Positions 34,703 to 44,299 of a DNA stretch of 64,000 nt are shown one piece after another. Numbering within the stretch: the stretch's first letter is position 1; every line of letters begins with the position of its first letter. The notes under the pieces were generated by a model that made no database searches, was not told the DNA's origin, and saw nothing but the letters and a program-made list of their open reading frames with translations. The stretch covers positions 62,001-126,000 of the forward strand of contig CAVTWH010000006.1 in assembly GCA_963738365.1 (NCBI GenBank). Reading direction: 5' to 3'. Source of the DNA: CAVTWH01 sp963738365. GTDB lineage: Bacteria > Actinomycetota > Actinomycetes > Mycobacteriales > Micromonosporaceae. Both the position numbers and the translations under genes were made by a program.

Positions 34703-37333
34703 ATGCAGTCTCTCTTCGAACCCCATCGCCCAGCCGGCGCCCCGGCCGACCGGCCCGCCGGTTCCGGCCGTAGCGTCCGCTCCGCCACCGCCCCGGATCC
34801 GGACAGTCCCGGCGTCGCGCCGCCGCGCGGCGGGCCGGCCCACGCCGAGCGGGAACCGGCCGGTGACCGGCCGGCGCGGCGCCCCCGGCTGTCCGGGGAG
34901 CAGCTGCTGGCCGGACTCAACGAGCCACAGCGGCAGGCGGTCCTGCACGCCGGTGGGCCGCTGCTCATCGTGGCCGGTGCGGGCTCGGGCAAGACCCGGG
35001 TGCTCACCAACCGGATCGCGTACCTGCTCGCCGAGCGGGGCGCGCACCCGGGGCGAGATCCTGGCGATCACGTTCACCAACAAGGCCGCCGGGGAGATGA
35101 AGGAGCGGGTGGCGCACCTGGTCGGCAACCGCGCCCGGCTGATGTGGGTGTCCACCTTCCACTCGGCGTGCGTGCGCATCCTGCGCGCCGAGCACCGGCA
35201 CGCTGGGCCTGAAGTCGACGTTCTCCATCTACGACGCGGACGACTCCCGGCGGCTCATGCAGCTGGTGGCCCGCGAGCTGGACCTGGACCCGAAGCGGTA
35301 CCCGGCCCGGGCGCTGGCGGCCGCCGGTGTCGAACCTGAAGAACGAGCTGATCGACCCGGACGCGGCGGCGGCCGCCGCGAAGAACGCCGCGGAGCGCGC
35401 CGTCGCCGAGGCGTACGCCCTCTACCAGCGCCGCCTCGCCGAGGCACACGCGCTGGACTTCGACGACCTGATCATGAGCGATGGTGCACCTGCTGCAGGC
35501 CTTCCCCGCAGTGGCGGAGACACTACCGGCGGCGCTTCCGGCACGTCCTCGTCGACGAGTACCAGGACACCAACCACGCCCAGTACATGCTGGTCAAGGA
35601 GCTGGTCGGGGCCGGCGCGGGGGAGCTGCCCCCGGCTGAGCTGTGCGTGGTGGGCGACGCCGACCAGTCGATCTACGCGTTCCGCGGCGCCACCATCCGC
35701 AACATCCTGGAGTTCGAGCGGGACTTCCCGGCCGCCCGGACCATCCTGCTGGAGCAGAACTACCGCTCCACCCAGACCATCCTGTCCGCGGCCAACGCGG
35801 TGATCGACCGCAACACCGAGCGCAAGCCCAAGCGGCTGTGGAGCGACCAGGGCGAGGGCGAGCAGATCGTCGGCTACGTGGCCGACACCGAGCACGCCGA
35901 AGCCGACTGGGTCGCCCGGGAGATCGACCGGCTGTGCGACCGCGGGCGACGCCGAAGCCCCGGGACGTGGCCGTCTTCTACCGCACCAACGCCCAGTCCC
36001 GGGTGTTCGAGGAGGTGTTCATCCGGATCGGCCTGCCCTACAAGGTGGTCGGCGGGGTGCGCTTCTACGAGCGCAAGGAGGTCCGCGACACGCTGGCCTA
36101 CCTGCGGGCGATCGACAACCCGGACGACACGGTGAGCATGCGGCGCATCCTCAACACCCCCCGGCGCGGTATCGGCGACCGGGCGGAGGCGTGCGTCGAG
36201 GCGCTGTCCAGCCGGGAACGGATCTCCTTCGGCGCCGCGCTGCGCCGGGCCGCCGAGGCGCCGGGCATCGCGCCGCGCTCGGTCGGCGGCCGATCGCCGA
36301 GTTCGTGGCGGCTGCTCGACGAGCTGCGCGAGTTGTCGCAGGCGGGCACGCCGGAGGAGGTGGTCGAGGCGGCGCTGCAGCGCTCCGGCTACCTGGCCGA
36401 GCTGGAGGAGAGCGCCGACCCGCAGGACGAGGGCCGGGTGGAGAACCTCCAGGAGCTGGTCAGCGTCGCCCGCGAGTACACCGAACGGGTGGCCGCCACG
36501 GTCGCGGCCGACGCCCGCGCGGCCGACGACGCTGCCGGCGAGGAGGCCGCCGGTGAGGCTGGGCCGCCGGCCGGTGCCGCGCCGCTGGCCTACGTCGCCG
36601 GGGCGACCGACGCCGCCTCGCCGGACGGGGTCCGGGCCACCCTGGCCGGCTTCCTGGAGCAGGTGTCCCTGGTCGCCGACGCCGACCAGATCCCCTCCGA
36701 CGATCCGGACCACGAGGGCGTGGTCACCCTGATGACCCTGCACACGGCCAAGGGGCTGGAGTTCCCGGTGGTCTTCCTGACCGGGCTGGAGGACGGCGTC
36801 TTCCCGCACCTGCGCTCGCTGGGCAACAGCCGGGAGCTGGAGGAGGAGCGCCGGCTGGCCTACGTGGGCATCACCCGGGCCCGCCACCGGCTCTACCTGT
36901 CCCGGGCGGTGACCCGCAGCGCCTGGGGCGCGCCGCAGTACAACCCGGCGTCCCGGTTCCTGGAGGAGCTGCCGGAGGAGCTGACCCGCTGGGAGCGCAC
37001 CGAGGGCGGCGTACACGTCGCTGGTCGGGCAGCGGCGGCGGCGTCGGTGGTCGCGGCTCCTTCGTGGGCACCGCCGCGCGGCGGCGTCCGCCGGGCGCTG
37101 CCCGGATCGCGCAGCGGCTGGGCATCGACGCCGCCGGCCTGTCCACCGCCAGCGAGCTGGCCCAGGTGAGGTGCCCAGCCTGAGCCGCGGGCGACCGGGT
37201 CAACCACCAGCGCTGGGGGCTGGGCCGGGTGCTGGTGGTCCAGGGCGCCGGCGCGCGTGCGCAGGCCCAGATCGACTTCGGCGACCAGGTGATGTGGCTG
37301 GTCCTGCGGCACGCCCCGATCGAGAAGATCTAG
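34703..37333 (+). pseudogene. pcrA: UvrD/PcrA-type DNA helicase, broken by many frameshifts
   Basis: All superfamily-1 helicase motifs are present but spread over three frames: NEPQRQAVLHAGGPLLIVAG and AGSGKTRVL (Walker A), ITFTNKAAGEMKERV, STFHSACVRILRAEH, HALDFDDLIM, HVLVDEYQDTN, ADQSIYAFRGA, EQNYRSTQ, NPDDTVSMRRILNTPRRGIG, VTLMTLHTAKGLEFPVVFLT and YVGITRARHRLYLSRA, ending QIDFGDQVMWLVLRHAPIEK. Shifts are visible near 35050, 35199, 35325, 35479, 35520, 35945, 36283-36312 (self-correcting) and 37010-37190, mostly one extra base each. It unwinds DNA in repair and replication. ATG 34703 follows TAGACT by nine bases. Corrected length is about 870 residues. Confidence 0.85.
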
Positions 37334-37345
37334 CGCCGCGGAACG

Positions 37346-37380
37346 CCGATGGCCCGGACGCTGTCGCGTCGGGCCATCGG
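37346..37380. terminator. Terminator between pcrA and M23 peptidase gene
   Basis: CCGATGGCCC (37346-37355) pairs with GGGCCATCGG (37371-37380), and the stem continues through GACG/CGTC with one bulge. Convergent genes on both sides. Confidence 0.85.
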
Positions 37381-37412
37381 ACCGGGGCAGCGCGGGGTGC
37401 GCAGGTCTTTTG

Positions 37413-38231
37413 TCAGCAGCCGGGCAGGTTGACGCCGCGGTCGCGGAGGAAGGCGGCCGGCTCGATCCGGCTCCACATGCCGTTCCACACCTCGAAGTGC
37501 AGGTGCGGGCCGGTGGAGTCGCCGGTGGTGCCCTCCAGGGCGATCGGCTGGCCGGCGCTCGACGTGCTGGCCGGCGAGACCAGCACCTTCTCGGCGTGCC
37601 CGTAGAGGGTGTAGGTGCTGTTGCCGTGGTCGATGACGACGAAGTTGCCGTAGCCGCCGTTGTTCCAGCCGGCCAGCAGCACCGTGCCGGCGCCGGCGGC
37701 CAGTTCGGGGGTGCCGGCCACGTTGGCGAAGTCGATGCCCTGGTGCTCGGTACCCCAGCGGGGTCCGTAGCAGGAGGTCAGCTCGTACTGGCCCATCGGG
37801 GCGACCCAGGACGGCGGCGGCGCCGGGGCGGGCGCGGCGGGTGCCGGCGCGGCCGGCGCGGGGGCAGCCTGGACCGGAGCGGCGGGGGCGTCGGTGGGCG
37901 GGGCGGGGGCCTGCGGCCGGGTGGCCCGGTCGGCCCGGTCGGCGGCCGAGCGCTCGGCGTCGATTGCCGCCACCTGGCTGCTGTGCGAGGTGCCGTGCTG
38001 GGTGGCGGTGTACACCGAGGTGGTGACGGCGCCGGCCAGGCCGGTCCCGACGAGGGCGACGCTGGCCAGGAGTGCGGTCCGACCACGTCCGCTCAGGTTC
38101 GTCTGGTCGAGCTCGCGAACGGTGCTGACCAGGGACTGGACCCGGGCGGGGAGGTTTGAGCGGACCCAGGCGGGGGTACGGGTGATCCGCTCGGTGGCGC
38201 GATCGATCCATTCTGTGGCGCGATGCTGCAC
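37413..38231 (-). CDS. M23 (LytM-type) peptidoglycan endopeptidase, membrane-anchored
   Basis: 272 residues; GTG 38231 has GGAAGGA upstream. Cytosolic N-terminus of 45 residues, one helix (TALLASVALVGTGLAGAVTT), an Ala/Pro linker (APAPAAPAPAAPAPAPPPSW), then a complete M23 domain: first zinc pair in HQGIDFANVAG and the HxH motif in HLHFEVWNG, with the STYTLYGHAEKVLV loop. It should cut peptide cross-bridges outside the membrane. It is an intact gene within the frameshift zone. A divergent-type gap of 279 bases separates it from a second M23 gene on the same strand. Confidence 0.9.
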   Translation of the reverse strand: MQHRATEWIDRATERITRTPAWVRSNLPARVQSLVSTVRELDQTNLSGRGRTALLASVALVGTGLAGAVTTSVYTATQHGTSHSSQVAAIDAERSAADRADRATRPQAPAPPTDAPAAPVQAAPAPAAPAPAAPAPAPPPSWVAPMGQYELTSCYGPRWGTEHQGIDFANVAGTPELAAGAGTVLLAGWNNGGYGNFVVIDHGNSTYTLYGHAEKVLVSPASTSSAGQPIALEGTTGDSTGPHLHFEVWNGMWSRIEPAAFLRDRGVNLPGC

Positions 38232-38510
38232 GGGGGGATTCCTTCCATCACCGTTGACTCGGTGGGTCAACAGTGCCGGGCAGCCCCGTTCCACGGCGGC
38301 CGCGAGCCGGACCCGGTGTGACGCAAGGCACAGCGCGATTCGCCCGAATCGCTCCTGATATCGACGGTTGAGGAGCGAAAGAAGCAAGAATCCGCAGGTG
38401 ACGCCGGACACACCTCGAACGGTGACGTCCGCCACACCTACGGATTCGGTGAAGGTTTCCTACCGGAAATTTCCGGCTGATAGCCCGTTATCCGGGCGAA
38501 AGCGACGCGC

Positions 38511-39193
38511 TCAGTTGTCCACCGGCTGCGTGCTGTTGTCGATGTCAACCCCTCGTTGGAGGAGAAACGCCCGCGGCTCGACGGCCTTGTTTTTCACCCG
38601 AACCTCGAAATACAAGCCGTCACCGAAAGCATACCCACTGTCACCGACGAGTCCCAATGCCTCGCCGGCCAGCACCTGCTGGCCCTCGTTGACGAAGATC
38701 TTCGAGGAGTGGCCGTAGAGGATCGTGGTGCCGTCGCCCAGGTCCAGCACGACGGCGTACCCGTACCCGCCATCGCGCGGGCCAGCTTCACCGTGCCGGC
38801 GTGCGTGGCGTAGTACGGCGTGCCGCCCCGGGCTGCCAGGTCGACGCCCGGGTGCAGGTTGGACGCGTCCACGCTGAACGGCGTGGAGACGGTGTAGTTC
38901 TGCAGCGGGAGCATCCACAGGTCGACCGCGGCCTGGTCGGCGGAGAGCAGGTCGACCCGGGAGGAGTCACGGTTGGCGCGGTCGGCGGCGGCGAGGCGGT
39001 CGGCGTCGCTGGTGAAACTGGCGGCGCGGGCCGCCGTCTCCGGCGTGGCGTCGTGCATCGAGTGGGCCGCACCCAGCGCCACGATTCCGGCGCCGACGAA
39101 GGCCGTCGTGACGACGGCGGCATAGCGGGAACGGGGTGGTGTCGGTGCTCTGCGGCGCCCGCGGTAGCGACCGCTATCTTCGCGAGAAGACAC
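38511..39193 (-). pseudogene. Degenerate M23-family protein, one frameshift and no HxH motif
   Basis: GTG 39193 has GGAGGG five bases upstream. Basic N-terminus, one helix (VVTTAFVGAGIVALGAAHS), a coiled stretch (SDADRLAAADRANRDSS), then an M23 fold. The frame breaks near 38783-38790 after GTVKLAR and resumes as DGGYGYAVVLDLGDGTTILY. Independently of that, the motif that should be HLHFEV reads GLYFEV, so a zinc ligand and catalytic His are absent, while HPGVDLAA is kept. Corrected length is about 227 residues. It is likely a non-catalytic regulator of cell-wall hydrolysis, as known for some LytM factors. Confidence 0.75.
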
Positions 39194-39616
39194 GCACACC
39201 CTCCGAATCGGCTGCTGAACGGCGACCGGTTCGCCAGGGGGAAGACGGCTCTCCGGTCGCGTGTCGTCCGGACGTCGATGCCCCTGCCGGCTGGCGGGAA
39301 GCTGTGGCCCAGATGACAACAGGTGACACCGTAGCCAACCTGTGACCCGGAAAACAAGCTGCGTCGCAGGTTTCGGTGTGCCAGCGTGACGGTGGGCCGG
39401 TCGAAGTACCCGGTTGGTCACTTTGGCGCAGTCGGAATTGTTGTGCACCAACGCATTCAGTCATCGTTTCCCTACTTTGGGTACGTAGTCCGATGGTGAC
39501 GCGGTGTAGCCGTGGAGCGTCGCAGCGCAGTGCCGCGCCGAGGCGGTACGGTGCTACCTGAACGAAAGCTCAGGCCCGGACGTGCGAGCCGGGACGGCAG
39601 CGAAGGACGGTCGACG
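39194..39616. promoter_or_regulatory. Intergenic region with divergent promoters
   Basis: 423 bases upstream of both the degenerate M23 gene (leftward) and the B12-binding gene (rightward). On the plus strand TACGGT (39546-39551) may be a -10 box for the latter. GTGACACC/GTAGCC and ACAGGTGACA repeats lie at 39309-39345. I looked for a cyclic-di-AMP riboswitch, common before such hydrolase genes, and did not find its conserved blocks. Confidence 0.4.
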
Positions 39617-40021
39617 ATGGGCGCTCCGTTGCGCGTGGTGGTCGCCAAGCCCGGCCTCGACGGGCACGACCGTGGCGTCAAAGTGGTGGCCCGCGCCCTG
39701 CGCGACGCCGGCATGGAGGTCATCTACACCGGGCTGCACCAGACCCCGGAGCAGATCGTGCAGACGGCCATCCAGGAGGATGCCGACGCGATCGGGCTGT
39801 CCGTGCTGTCCGGCGCGCACATGACCCTCTTCGCCCGGGTCATCGAGCTGCTCCGGGAGCGCGACGCGGCCGACATCGTGGTCTTCGGTGGCGGGATCAT
39901 CCCCGACGCCGACCTGCCGGAGTTGACCCGCATGGGGGTCGCCAAGATCTTCACGCCCGGCGCGACCACCCAGGCGATCGTCGACTGGGTCCGCACCACG
40001 CTCGGCGCCCCGGTCGGCTGA
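39617..40021 (+). CDS. Stand-alone cobalamin-binding protein (methylmalonyl-CoA mutase C-terminal type)
   Basis: 134 residues; ATG 39617 behind GAAGGA. The entire protein is the B12-binding Rossmann domain of acyl-CoA mutases: LDGHDRGVKVVARALRDAGM with the cobalt-ligand histidine (DxHxxG), GLSVLSGAH, VVFGGGIIPDADLPEL and KIFTPGATT. Such small subunits pair with a separate mutase large subunit to rearrange methylmalonyl-CoA or isobutyryl-CoA. No large subunit is in the window. The neighbouring sucCD genes process succinyl-CoA, the usual product, which fits but does not prove the role. Confidence 0.92.
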   Translation: MGAPLRVVVAKPGLDGHDRGVKVVARALRDAGMEVIYTGLHQTPEQIVQTAIQEDADAIGLSVLSGAHMTLFARVIELLRERDAADIVVFGGGIIPDADLPELTRMGVAKIFTPGATTQAIVDWVRTTLGAPVG

Positions 40022-40070
40022 CCAGGGCCTGCGACACGAGAGCTGGGAAACGGGGAGACAGGCTAAAGGC

Positions 40071-40107
40071 GGGTGGCCGGACGCACCCCTCACACGCCCG
40101 GCCACCC
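40071..40107 (+). terminator. Terminator after the B12-binding gene
   Basis: GGGTGGCCGG (40071-40080) pairs with CCGGCCACCC (40098-40107), loop of 17 bases. Confidence 0.75.
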
Positions 40108-40353
40108 TATGCACGACGCCCCGCCGCCACCCCTCGACCGACAGGGCATCGGCCGCCTTGTCAGGCTCTGCGAATTTCTTCGCCGCCGACGTACAGCACA
40201 ACGAGCCCTCGACGGCGGGGGTTACGCGGGCCGCCGATAATTCTTGACCGGGCGCTTGTGCGGTAAGGCACACCGGCCGCCCGGCGCGCGGCCCGACGTA
40301 AACGGACGATTAGGCTGCGGCCATCAGCCCGTCTGTAGAAGAAGAGGGTGTAC
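40108..40353 (+). promoter_or_regulatory. sucCD promoter region
   Basis: TAGGCT at 40311-40316 is a good -10-like box 37 bases before the sucC start. TTGACC at 40244-40249 with TAAGGC 14 bases later is a weaker alternative. No gene seen. Confidence 0.45.
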
Positions 40354-41559
40354 GTGGACCTGTTCGAGTACCAGGGGCGCGACCTGTTCGCCAAGCACGG
40401 GCTGCCCGTGCTGGACGGCGGCGTCGCGACGACCCCGGAGGAGGCCCGCGCCATCGCCGAGCGGCTGGGCGGCCAGGTGGTCGTCAAGGCCCAGGTGAAG
40501 GTCGGCGGGCGTGGCAAGGCCGGCGGTGTGAAGCTGGCCGACGGGGTGGACGAGGCGCAGGCGCGTGCCGCCGACATCCTCGGTATGGACATCAAGGGCC
40601 ACACCGTCCACAAGGTGATGGTCACCACCACCGCGCAGATCGTCGAGGAGTACTACTTCTCCTACCTGCTGGACCGGGCGAACCGTACCTTCCTCTGCAT
40701 CGCCAGCACGGCCGGCGGCATGGAGATCGAGCAGGTCGCCGAGGAATCCCCGGAGAAGGTCGTCAAGGAGCCGATCGACGTGAACGTCGGCGTCGACGCG
40801 GCCAAGGCGCACGAGATCGTCGCCCGGGCCGGTTTCCCGGCCGACGTCGCCGAGCAGGTCGAGGCCATCGCGGTGAAGCTCTGGCAGACCTTCGTCGCCG
40901 AGGACGCCCTGCTGGTCGAGGTGAACCCGCTGGCGAAGGTCAGCGACGGACGGGTGCTGCTGCTGGACGCGAAGGTCACCTTCGACGGCAACGCCGGCTT
41001 CCGGCACCCCGACCACGAGGCGCTGGAGGACACCTCCGCCGTCGACGCGCTGGAGCAGCGGGCCAAGGAGCGCGACCTCAACTACGTCAAGCTCGACGGC
41101 GAGGTCGGCATCATCGGTAACGGCGCCGGCCTGGTGATGTCCACTCTGGACGTGGTCGCCTACGCCGGCGAAGCGCACGGCGGGGTACGCCCGGCCAACT
41201 TCCTCGACATCGGCGGCGGTGCCAGCGCCGAGGTGATGGCCAACGGCCTGGAGATCGTGCTCTCCGACCCGGGCGTCAGCAGCGTGTTCGTCAACGTGTT
41301 CGGCGGTATCACCGCCTGCGACGCGGTCGCCAACGGCATCCTGCAGGCCCTCAAGCTGCTCGGTGACCGGGGCGAGGCGGTCGCCAAGCCGTTGGTCGTC
41401 CGGCTCGACGGCAACAACGCCGAGGCCGGCCGGGCCATCCTGGACGGCGCCGACAACCCGCTGGTCGAGCGGGTCGACACGATGGACGGCGCCGCCCAGC
41501 GCGCCGCCGAGCTCGCGGCCGCCGCGCGGGGCTCGCGCGTAGCCAACGAAGGGGCGTGA
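40354..41559 (+). CDS. sucC: Succinyl-CoA synthetase (ADP-forming) beta subunit
   Basis: 401 residues. ATP-grasp N-terminus (VDLFEYQGRDLFAKHGLPVL, then VVKAQVKVGGRGKAGGVKLA) and C-terminal flavodoxin-like domain (LDIGGGASAEVMANGLEIVL, FVNVFGGITACD). Start GTG 40354 is preferred over GTG 40348 because AGAGGG then has five-base spacing and the protein begins like other SucC. Converts succinyl-CoA to succinate with ATP or GTP formation in the TCA cycle. sucD begins one base after the stop. Confidence 0.97.
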   Translation: MDLFEYQGRDLFAKHGLPVLDGGVATTPEEARAIAERLGGQVVVKAQVKVGGRGKAGGVKLADGVDEAQARAADILGMDIKGHTVHKVMVTTTAQIVEEYYFSYLLDRANRTFLCIASTAGGMEIEQVAEESPEKVVKEPIDVNVGVDAAKAHEIVARAGFPADVAEQVEAIAVKLWQTFVAEDALLVEVNPLAKVSDGRVLLLDAKVTFDGNAGFRHPDHEALEDTSAVDALEQRAKERDLNYVKLDGEVGIIGNGAGLVMSTLDVVAYAGEAHGGVRPANFLDIGGGASAEVMANGLEIVLSDPGVSSVFVNVFGGITACDAVANGILQALKLLGDRGEAVAKPLVVRLDGNNAEAGRAILDGADNPLVERVDTMDGAAQRAAELAAAARGSRVANEGA

Positions 41560-41560
41560 C

Positions 41561-42448
41561 ATGGCAATCTGGCTGACCAGGGACTCGAAGGTGATCGTCC
41601 AGGGCATCACCGGCTCGGAGGGGTCCAAGCACACCCGCCGGATGCTGCGCGCCGGGACGACCATCGTCGGGGGTACCAACCCGCGCAAGGCCGGGACCAA
41701 GGTGGACTTCGACGGCCATCAGGTACCCGTCTTCGGTGGCGTGGCCGAGGCCATGAAGGAGACCGGCGCGGACGTGTCGGTGATCTTCGTACCGCCGGCC
41801 TTCGCCAAGGCCGCGATGATCGAGGCGATCGACGCGCAGATCCCGCTTGCCGTAGTGATCACCGAAGGTATCCCGGTGCACGACTCCACCGCCGCCTGGG
41901 CGCACAACGTGGCCAGCGGCAACCGCACCAGGGTGGTCGGCCCGAACTGCCCCGGGGTGGCCTCGCCGGGCGCCTCCAACGCCGGCATCATCCCGGCCGA
42001 CATCGCCGGGCCCGGCCGCATCGGACTGGTCTCCAAGTCCGGCACGCTGACCTACCAGATGATGTACGAGCTGCGCGACCTCGGCTTCTCCACCTGCGTC
42101 GGGATCGGCGGCGACCCGGTCATCGGCACCACCCACATCGACGCGCTGGCCGCCTTCCAGGACGACCCGGAGACCGACGCCATCGTCATGATCGGTGAGA
42201 TCGGCGGGGACGCCGAGGAGCGCGCCGCCGACTTCATCAAGGCCAGCGTCAGCAAGCCCGTGGTCGGCTACATCGCCGGGTTCACCGCCCCGCCCGGAAA
42301 GACCATGGGCCACGCCGGTGCCATCATCTCCGGCTCGTCCGGTACCGCCGAGGCGAAGAAATCGGCGCTGGAAGCCGCCGGCGTGAAGGTCGGCAAGACC
42401 CCCACCGAGACGGCGCTGCTCATGCGTGAGGTCATCACCTCGCTGTAG
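41561..42448 (+). CDS. sucD: Succinyl-CoA synthetase alpha subunit
   Basis: 295 residues, complete. CoA-binding N-terminus (VIVQGITGSEGSKHTRRMLR, GTNPRKAG), CPGVASPG, and the phosphohistidine loop GKTMGHAGAIISGSSGTA. It forms the active complex with SucC and is co-transcribed. A 14-bp hairpin followed by TGTTTG ends the operon. Confidence 0.97.
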   Translation: MAIWLTRDSKVIVQGITGSEGSKHTRRMLRAGTTIVGGTNPRKAGTKVDFDGHQVPVFGGVAEAMKETGADVSVIFVPPAFAKAAMIEAIDAQIPLAVVITEGIPVHDSTAAWAHNVASGNRTRVVGPNCPGVASPGASNAGIIPADIAGPGRIGLVSKSGTLTYQMMYELRDLGFSTCVGIGGDPVIGTTHIDALAAFQDDPETDAIVMIGEIGGDAEERAADFIKASVSKPVVGYIAGFTAPPGKTMGHAGAIISGSSGTAEAKKSALEAAGVKVGKTPTETALLMREVITSL

Positions 42449-42521
42449 CGCCGCCCCGGACGGGCAAAGACCCGGGAAACACCGCGCCGGTACGGGCGCG
42501 TACACCCCGGAAAGTCGCCGT

Positions 42522-42554
42522 GATGACGGCCGGTCGCAGTGACCGGCCGTCATC
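42522..42554 (+). terminator. sucCD terminator
   Basis: GATGACGGCCGGTC (42522-42535), five-base loop, GACCGGCCGTCATC (42541-42554), then TGTTTG: a rho-independent type with a short T stretch, unlike most others here. Confidence 0.88.
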
Positions 42555-42574
42555 TGTTTGAGAAAGTCGAGGGG

Positions 42575-44260
42575 ATGTCTGGCACCCCTGGCGAGCGCAC
42601 CACCGACCACCCCGACGCCCCCGACCCGATCCCCGCCGGGGACGGCGACCCGGCCGGTGCGGTGTGGCGCTCGATCGTGCCCGGCGCCCGGCTGGACCGG
42701 GAGGCACCGGACCGGACCCGGCTCGACCGGGAGGCGCCCGATCGCCTGCCGCCCGATCGGGAAGCGCTGGAGCGCGCCGGGCCGGACCGGGACGGTGCGC
42801 CGGGCGGTGAAGCCGTCGACGATCGCCCGGACGACCGCCGCGGCGACCGGGATCGGCGTACGGGCGCCTCGCCACCGCAGCGCCCCGGACGCGGTGGCCG
42901 AACCGCCGACGGTGCGCCGGGCGCCGGCGGACCCCGGGCGGGCCGGCGGGGAGCCGGTGGCCTGGGCACGGCAGCCTCGGCGCAGCGCCAGCGGCCCGCG
43001 GGGCGGCGGGGCGGCGAGCGCGGCGGGGCGGGGCCGGCCCGGCGCGGCCGGGCGCCGGTACTCGTCGCGGCGGCCGTCACCAGCGCGCTGGGGGCGCTGG
43101 CCGGTTGGCTGCCGGTGCTGGTCGTGGTGCTGTTGGTGAGCATGCCGGGGCCGGGCGGGCCCGGTGTCGTCGGTGCGCTCCGCGGGAGCCTGGCGCTGTG
43201 GCTGCTCGGGCACGGGGTACCGGCGACGGTGGCGGGGGCGAAGCTGTCGGTTGCGCCGCTCGTACTCAGCGCCCTGGCGGCCTGGCGGGTGAGCCGGGCC
43301 GGGGTGCACACCGCGCGCGCGGTGGACGCCCGGCGGCGCCGTGGAGCCTGGCCGGTCCTGGCCGCCGCGGGTGCGGTGGCGATCGGGTACGCCGCGCTCG
43401 GCGCGCTGGCCGCCCGGCTCACCGCCGCCGGCGGGGTACACGTCGGGCCGGCCGGTGCGGCGCTGCGGCTGGGCGTCTTCGCTGTCGTGTTCGGTGGCGC
43501 CGGGGCGGCGGCCGAGGCGGGGCTGCCGGGCCGACTGCTGCGCCGCACGCCGCAGCTGCTACGCGACGCGCTGCGCACCGGGCTGGTCAGCGGCGGGCTG
43601 GTACTGGCCGCCGGGGCGGGACTCGGCGGGCTGGCCCTGGCCACGCACGCCGGCGACGCCACCGACGTGCTGCGCGCGTACCACGCCGGGGTGGCCGGGC
43701 AGGCCGGGCTCACCCTGGTCTGCCTGAGCTACGCGCCGAACCTGGCCGCCTGGGCCGCGGCGTACCTGATCGGTCCGGGCTTCGCGGTGGGGGCCGGGAC
43801 GTCGGTCAGCGCGGCCAGCGTGACGCTGGGGCCGCTGCCGGCCCTGCCGGTGCTGGCCGGACTGCCGCGCAGCGCCGCCTCCGGCGTCGGTGTGCTGCTG
43901 CTCGGCCTCCCGGTGGCGGCCGGCATGGTGGCCGGCGGGCTGCTGGCCCGGCGGCAGCTGCGCGGGCCCGACGCGCCGCCGCCGCGCTGGCTCGCGCTCA
44001 CCGGCGCCAGCCTGCTCGCCGGGCCGGTCGCCGGGGCACTGCTCGGCCTTGCCGCGCTGGTCTCCACCGGGGACCTGGGCACCGGCCGGCTCACCGGGCT
44101 CGGCCCGGTCCCCTGGCAGGTCGCCCTGGTGGCCACCGGAGTGGTCGGGCTCGGCGCGCTGCTCGGCGCGGCGGCCACGGCGGTGGCCATGGGGTCCCGC
44201 CAGCCCCGTCGCAGCCGCCCCACCCGTCCGGCGTCGACCCCGCCGACCCGACGCCGGTGA
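42575..44260 (+). CDS. DUF6350 multi-pass membrane protein
   Basis: 561 residues from ATG 42575. The first 165 residues are charged and disordered, with DREAPDR-type repeats and a Gly/Arg-rich stretch. About ten to twelve hydrophobic helices follow (PVLVAAAVTSALGALAGWLP, ALRGSLALWLLGHGVPATVA, GLVLAAGAGLGGLALATHAG, then LSYAPNLAAWAAAYLIGPGF). The protein ends in a short Arg-rich tail. The family is conserved in actinobacteria next to sucD and purN, but its role is unknown. The ribosome site is weak, so the start is less certain. Confidence 0.82.
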   Translation: MSGTPGERTTDHPDAPDPIPAGDGDPAGAVWRSIVPGARLDREAPDRTRLDREAPDRLPPDREALERAGPDRDGAPGGEAVDDRPDDRRGDRDRRTGASPPQRPGRGGRTADGAPGAGGPRAGRRGAGGLGTAASAQRQRPAGRRGGERGGAGPARRGRAPVLVAAAVTSALGALAGWLPVLVVVLLVSMPGPGGPGVVGALRGSLALWLLGHGVPATVAGAKLSVAPLVLSALAAWRVSRAGVHTARAVDARRRRGAWPVLAAAGAVAIGYAALGALAARLTAAGGVHVGPAGAALRLGVFAVVFGGAGAAAEAGLPGRLLRRTPQLLRDALRTGLVSGGLVLAAGAGLGGLALATHAGDATDVLRAYHAGVAGQAGLTLVCLSYAPNLAAWAAAYLIGPGFAVGAGTSVSAASVTLGPLPALPVLAGLPRSAASGVGVLLLGLPVAAGMVAGGLLARRQLRGPDAPPPRWLALTGASLLAGPVAGALLGLAALVSTGDLGTGRLTGLGPVPWQVALVATGVVGLGALLGAAATAVAMGSRQPRRSRPTRPASTPPTRRR

Positions 44261-44299
44261 CCTGGCCTGCGGGCCGGTGGAGTCACCCGGCCGCCGGGT

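Noticed and set aside
34703..37333. pcrA as a genuine decaying pseudogene
   Set aside because: All helicase motifs are intact and the errors are mostly single extra bases shared with neighbouring genes, so a sequence-quality cause is favoured, although I label it pseudogene because the frame is broken.
38232..38510. Cyclic-di-AMP (ydaO) riboswitch before the M23 gene
   Set aside because: Such switches often precede actinobacterial wall hydrolases, but the conserved sequence blocks and helix order are not found here or at 39194-39616.
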